Below, one piece after another: positions 63,235-64,000 of a stretch of 64,000 nt of DNA. The stretch's first letter is position 1, and each line of letters opens with the position of its first letter. The notes under the pieces were generated by a model. The model saw only the letters and a list, made by a program, of their open reading frames with translations. It ran no database searches and was not told the DNA's origin. Position numbers and translations under genes: made by a program. Source of the stretch: Ulota crispa (taxonomy: Eukaryota > Streptophyta > Bryopsida > Orthotrichales > Orthotrichaceae); assembly GCA_963920765.1 (NCBI GenBank), contig OY987250.1, positions 1,674,001 through 1,738,000 on the forward strand. Direction: 5' to 3'.

Positions 63235-63531
63235 TAACTCCCAGATCTTAGTTTGCGTCATTAGAGTGACTGCACAGAAAATCGATTCAACCTAACATTG
63301 AATTATCACTCATTACAAGGAGACTTTTAATTGTTCCCACACGGGGAACGGCGAAATCTTCTAGAAAGTACACATGTAAAGACCTTGACACATTACGAGT
63401 TAATCTGAGGAATTGTCAAAATCATAACGATTTCCTGCTATGTAGGAACGGTCCAAAAGCCGGTTCCCAATAACCGGTGAAGAAATAAGGATTTTGATAA
63501 GCTGATGCAAAACAAAAAAGGACAAACATTC

Positions 63532-64000
63532 CTATGGCTCAACTCTCGAACTGGGTGTCCACATACTTTTACTCAACGCATAATGTCCTGTGCCATTGGG
63601 ATCAGCAGGAAAGATGGACATGAACCACTTCTGTCTTCTCAAATCACAGACACCGATTGTTGACTGATTAGGAGGACCTACCAGAAAACAAATGTAGTCA
63701 CGGCCGGCTGCACAATCATACTCTTTCATCGACGTCTCACTTTCAAACAGGTTCACGAAGATGTCAGCCGGCATCTTGGTCACCGGATTGAACTCTCCCG
63801 TTGGAAAACCGTCTACAATGACAACCTCGTAGATCTCGATGGTTTTCGCTGCTTCCATTGCTCTTGTCACAGCATACCTGCACCATTGAGAATGGAAGAC
63901 ATATCTGGGTAAAGTACAATCTAAGCTGATGTAACCCTTGGCAATCATATAACGATTCTTATGAAACTCGCCACTTCGTTTGTCTCCCACGATTGGTCTC
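63532..64000 (-). CDS. Unidentified protein, C-terminal exon(s), runs off the window edge
   Basis: The last exon is probably 63532-63877, preceded by a good acceptor (GGTGCAG). It reads RYAVTRAMEAAKTIEIYEV, VIVDGFPTGEFNPVTKMPAD, IFVNLFESETSMKEYDCAAG, RDYICFLVGPPNQSTIGVCD, LRRQKWFMSIFPADPNGTGH and YALSKSMWTPSSRVEP, then stop. Sequence from 63878 to the edge is also open (VGDKRSGEFHKNRYMIAKG), but about 63880-63945 looks like an intron (pyrimidine-rich with a possible branch site). So at least one upstream exon lies near or beyond 64000. Codon composition and GC content are gene-like. I recognise no family; the DLRRQKW stretch faintly recalls the end of a beta-propeller or F-box-associated domain, which is only a guess. 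No start is in the window. Confidence 0.55.
   Translation of the reverse strand, partial: RPIVGDKRSGEFHKNRYMIAKGYISLDCTLPRYVFHSQWCRYAVTRAMEAAKTIEIYEVVIVDGFPTGEFNPVTKMPADIFVNLFESETSMKEYDCAAGRDYICFLVGPPNQSTIGVCDLRRQKWFMSIFPADPNGTGHYALSKSMWTPSSRVEP

Overview
The window reads as nuclear DNA of a land plant. It is AT-rich, and its four recognisable genes are split by many GT-AG introns. They resemble plant-type proteins: a plastid ribose-5-phosphate isomerase 4-like protein, a KONJAC-type nucleotidyltransferase, a FAHD1-like acylpyruvase and a SYP2-type Qa-SNARE. I cannot place the lineage within land plants from sequence alone. The Tc1-type DD34E transposon and the TTAA-flanked repeat family would both be unusual in a flowering plant.

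Layout: 1-17.2 kb has no gene I can support and is mostly transposon-derived, including a nested stack at 4.6-6.95 kb. 17.2-22.0 kb (minus) is the isomerase gene with 9 exons. 22.2-27.7 kb holds repeats, a GC-richer coding-like island and a 240-bp tandem repeat. 27.8-31.6 kb (minus) is a KONJAC-like gene whose catalytic-domain exons are present, but whose C-terminal exons I cannot find. 32.3-41.5 kb is repeats only. 41.9-46.9 kb (plus) is the FAHD1-like gene with 7 exons. 46.9-51.7 kb is repeats. 51.7-56.6 kb (plus) is the Qa-SNARE gene with 7 coding exons and a repeat-rich leader. 57-63.5 kb is repeats, including a decayed Tc1-type transposon. The 3' exon of an unidentified minus-strand gene runs off the right edge.

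The genes are ordinary housekeeping loci with no operon-like relation to each other. Most of the remaining sequence is non-autonomous DNA transposons: a TTAA-flanked family (about 15 copies, roughly one fifth of the window), two foldback families with 9-bp target duplications (Mutator-like), CACTA and Tourist-like miniature elements, and other foldbacks. The TTAA family is the most interesting object. It has terminal repeats beginning CCCCTAAAGGACC, a nested copy that reveals its target site, and small subterminal hairpins whose stem sequences differ between copies while pairing is kept. All exon models were assembled by hand from reading frame, splice sites and remembered family resemblance; no database search was run.
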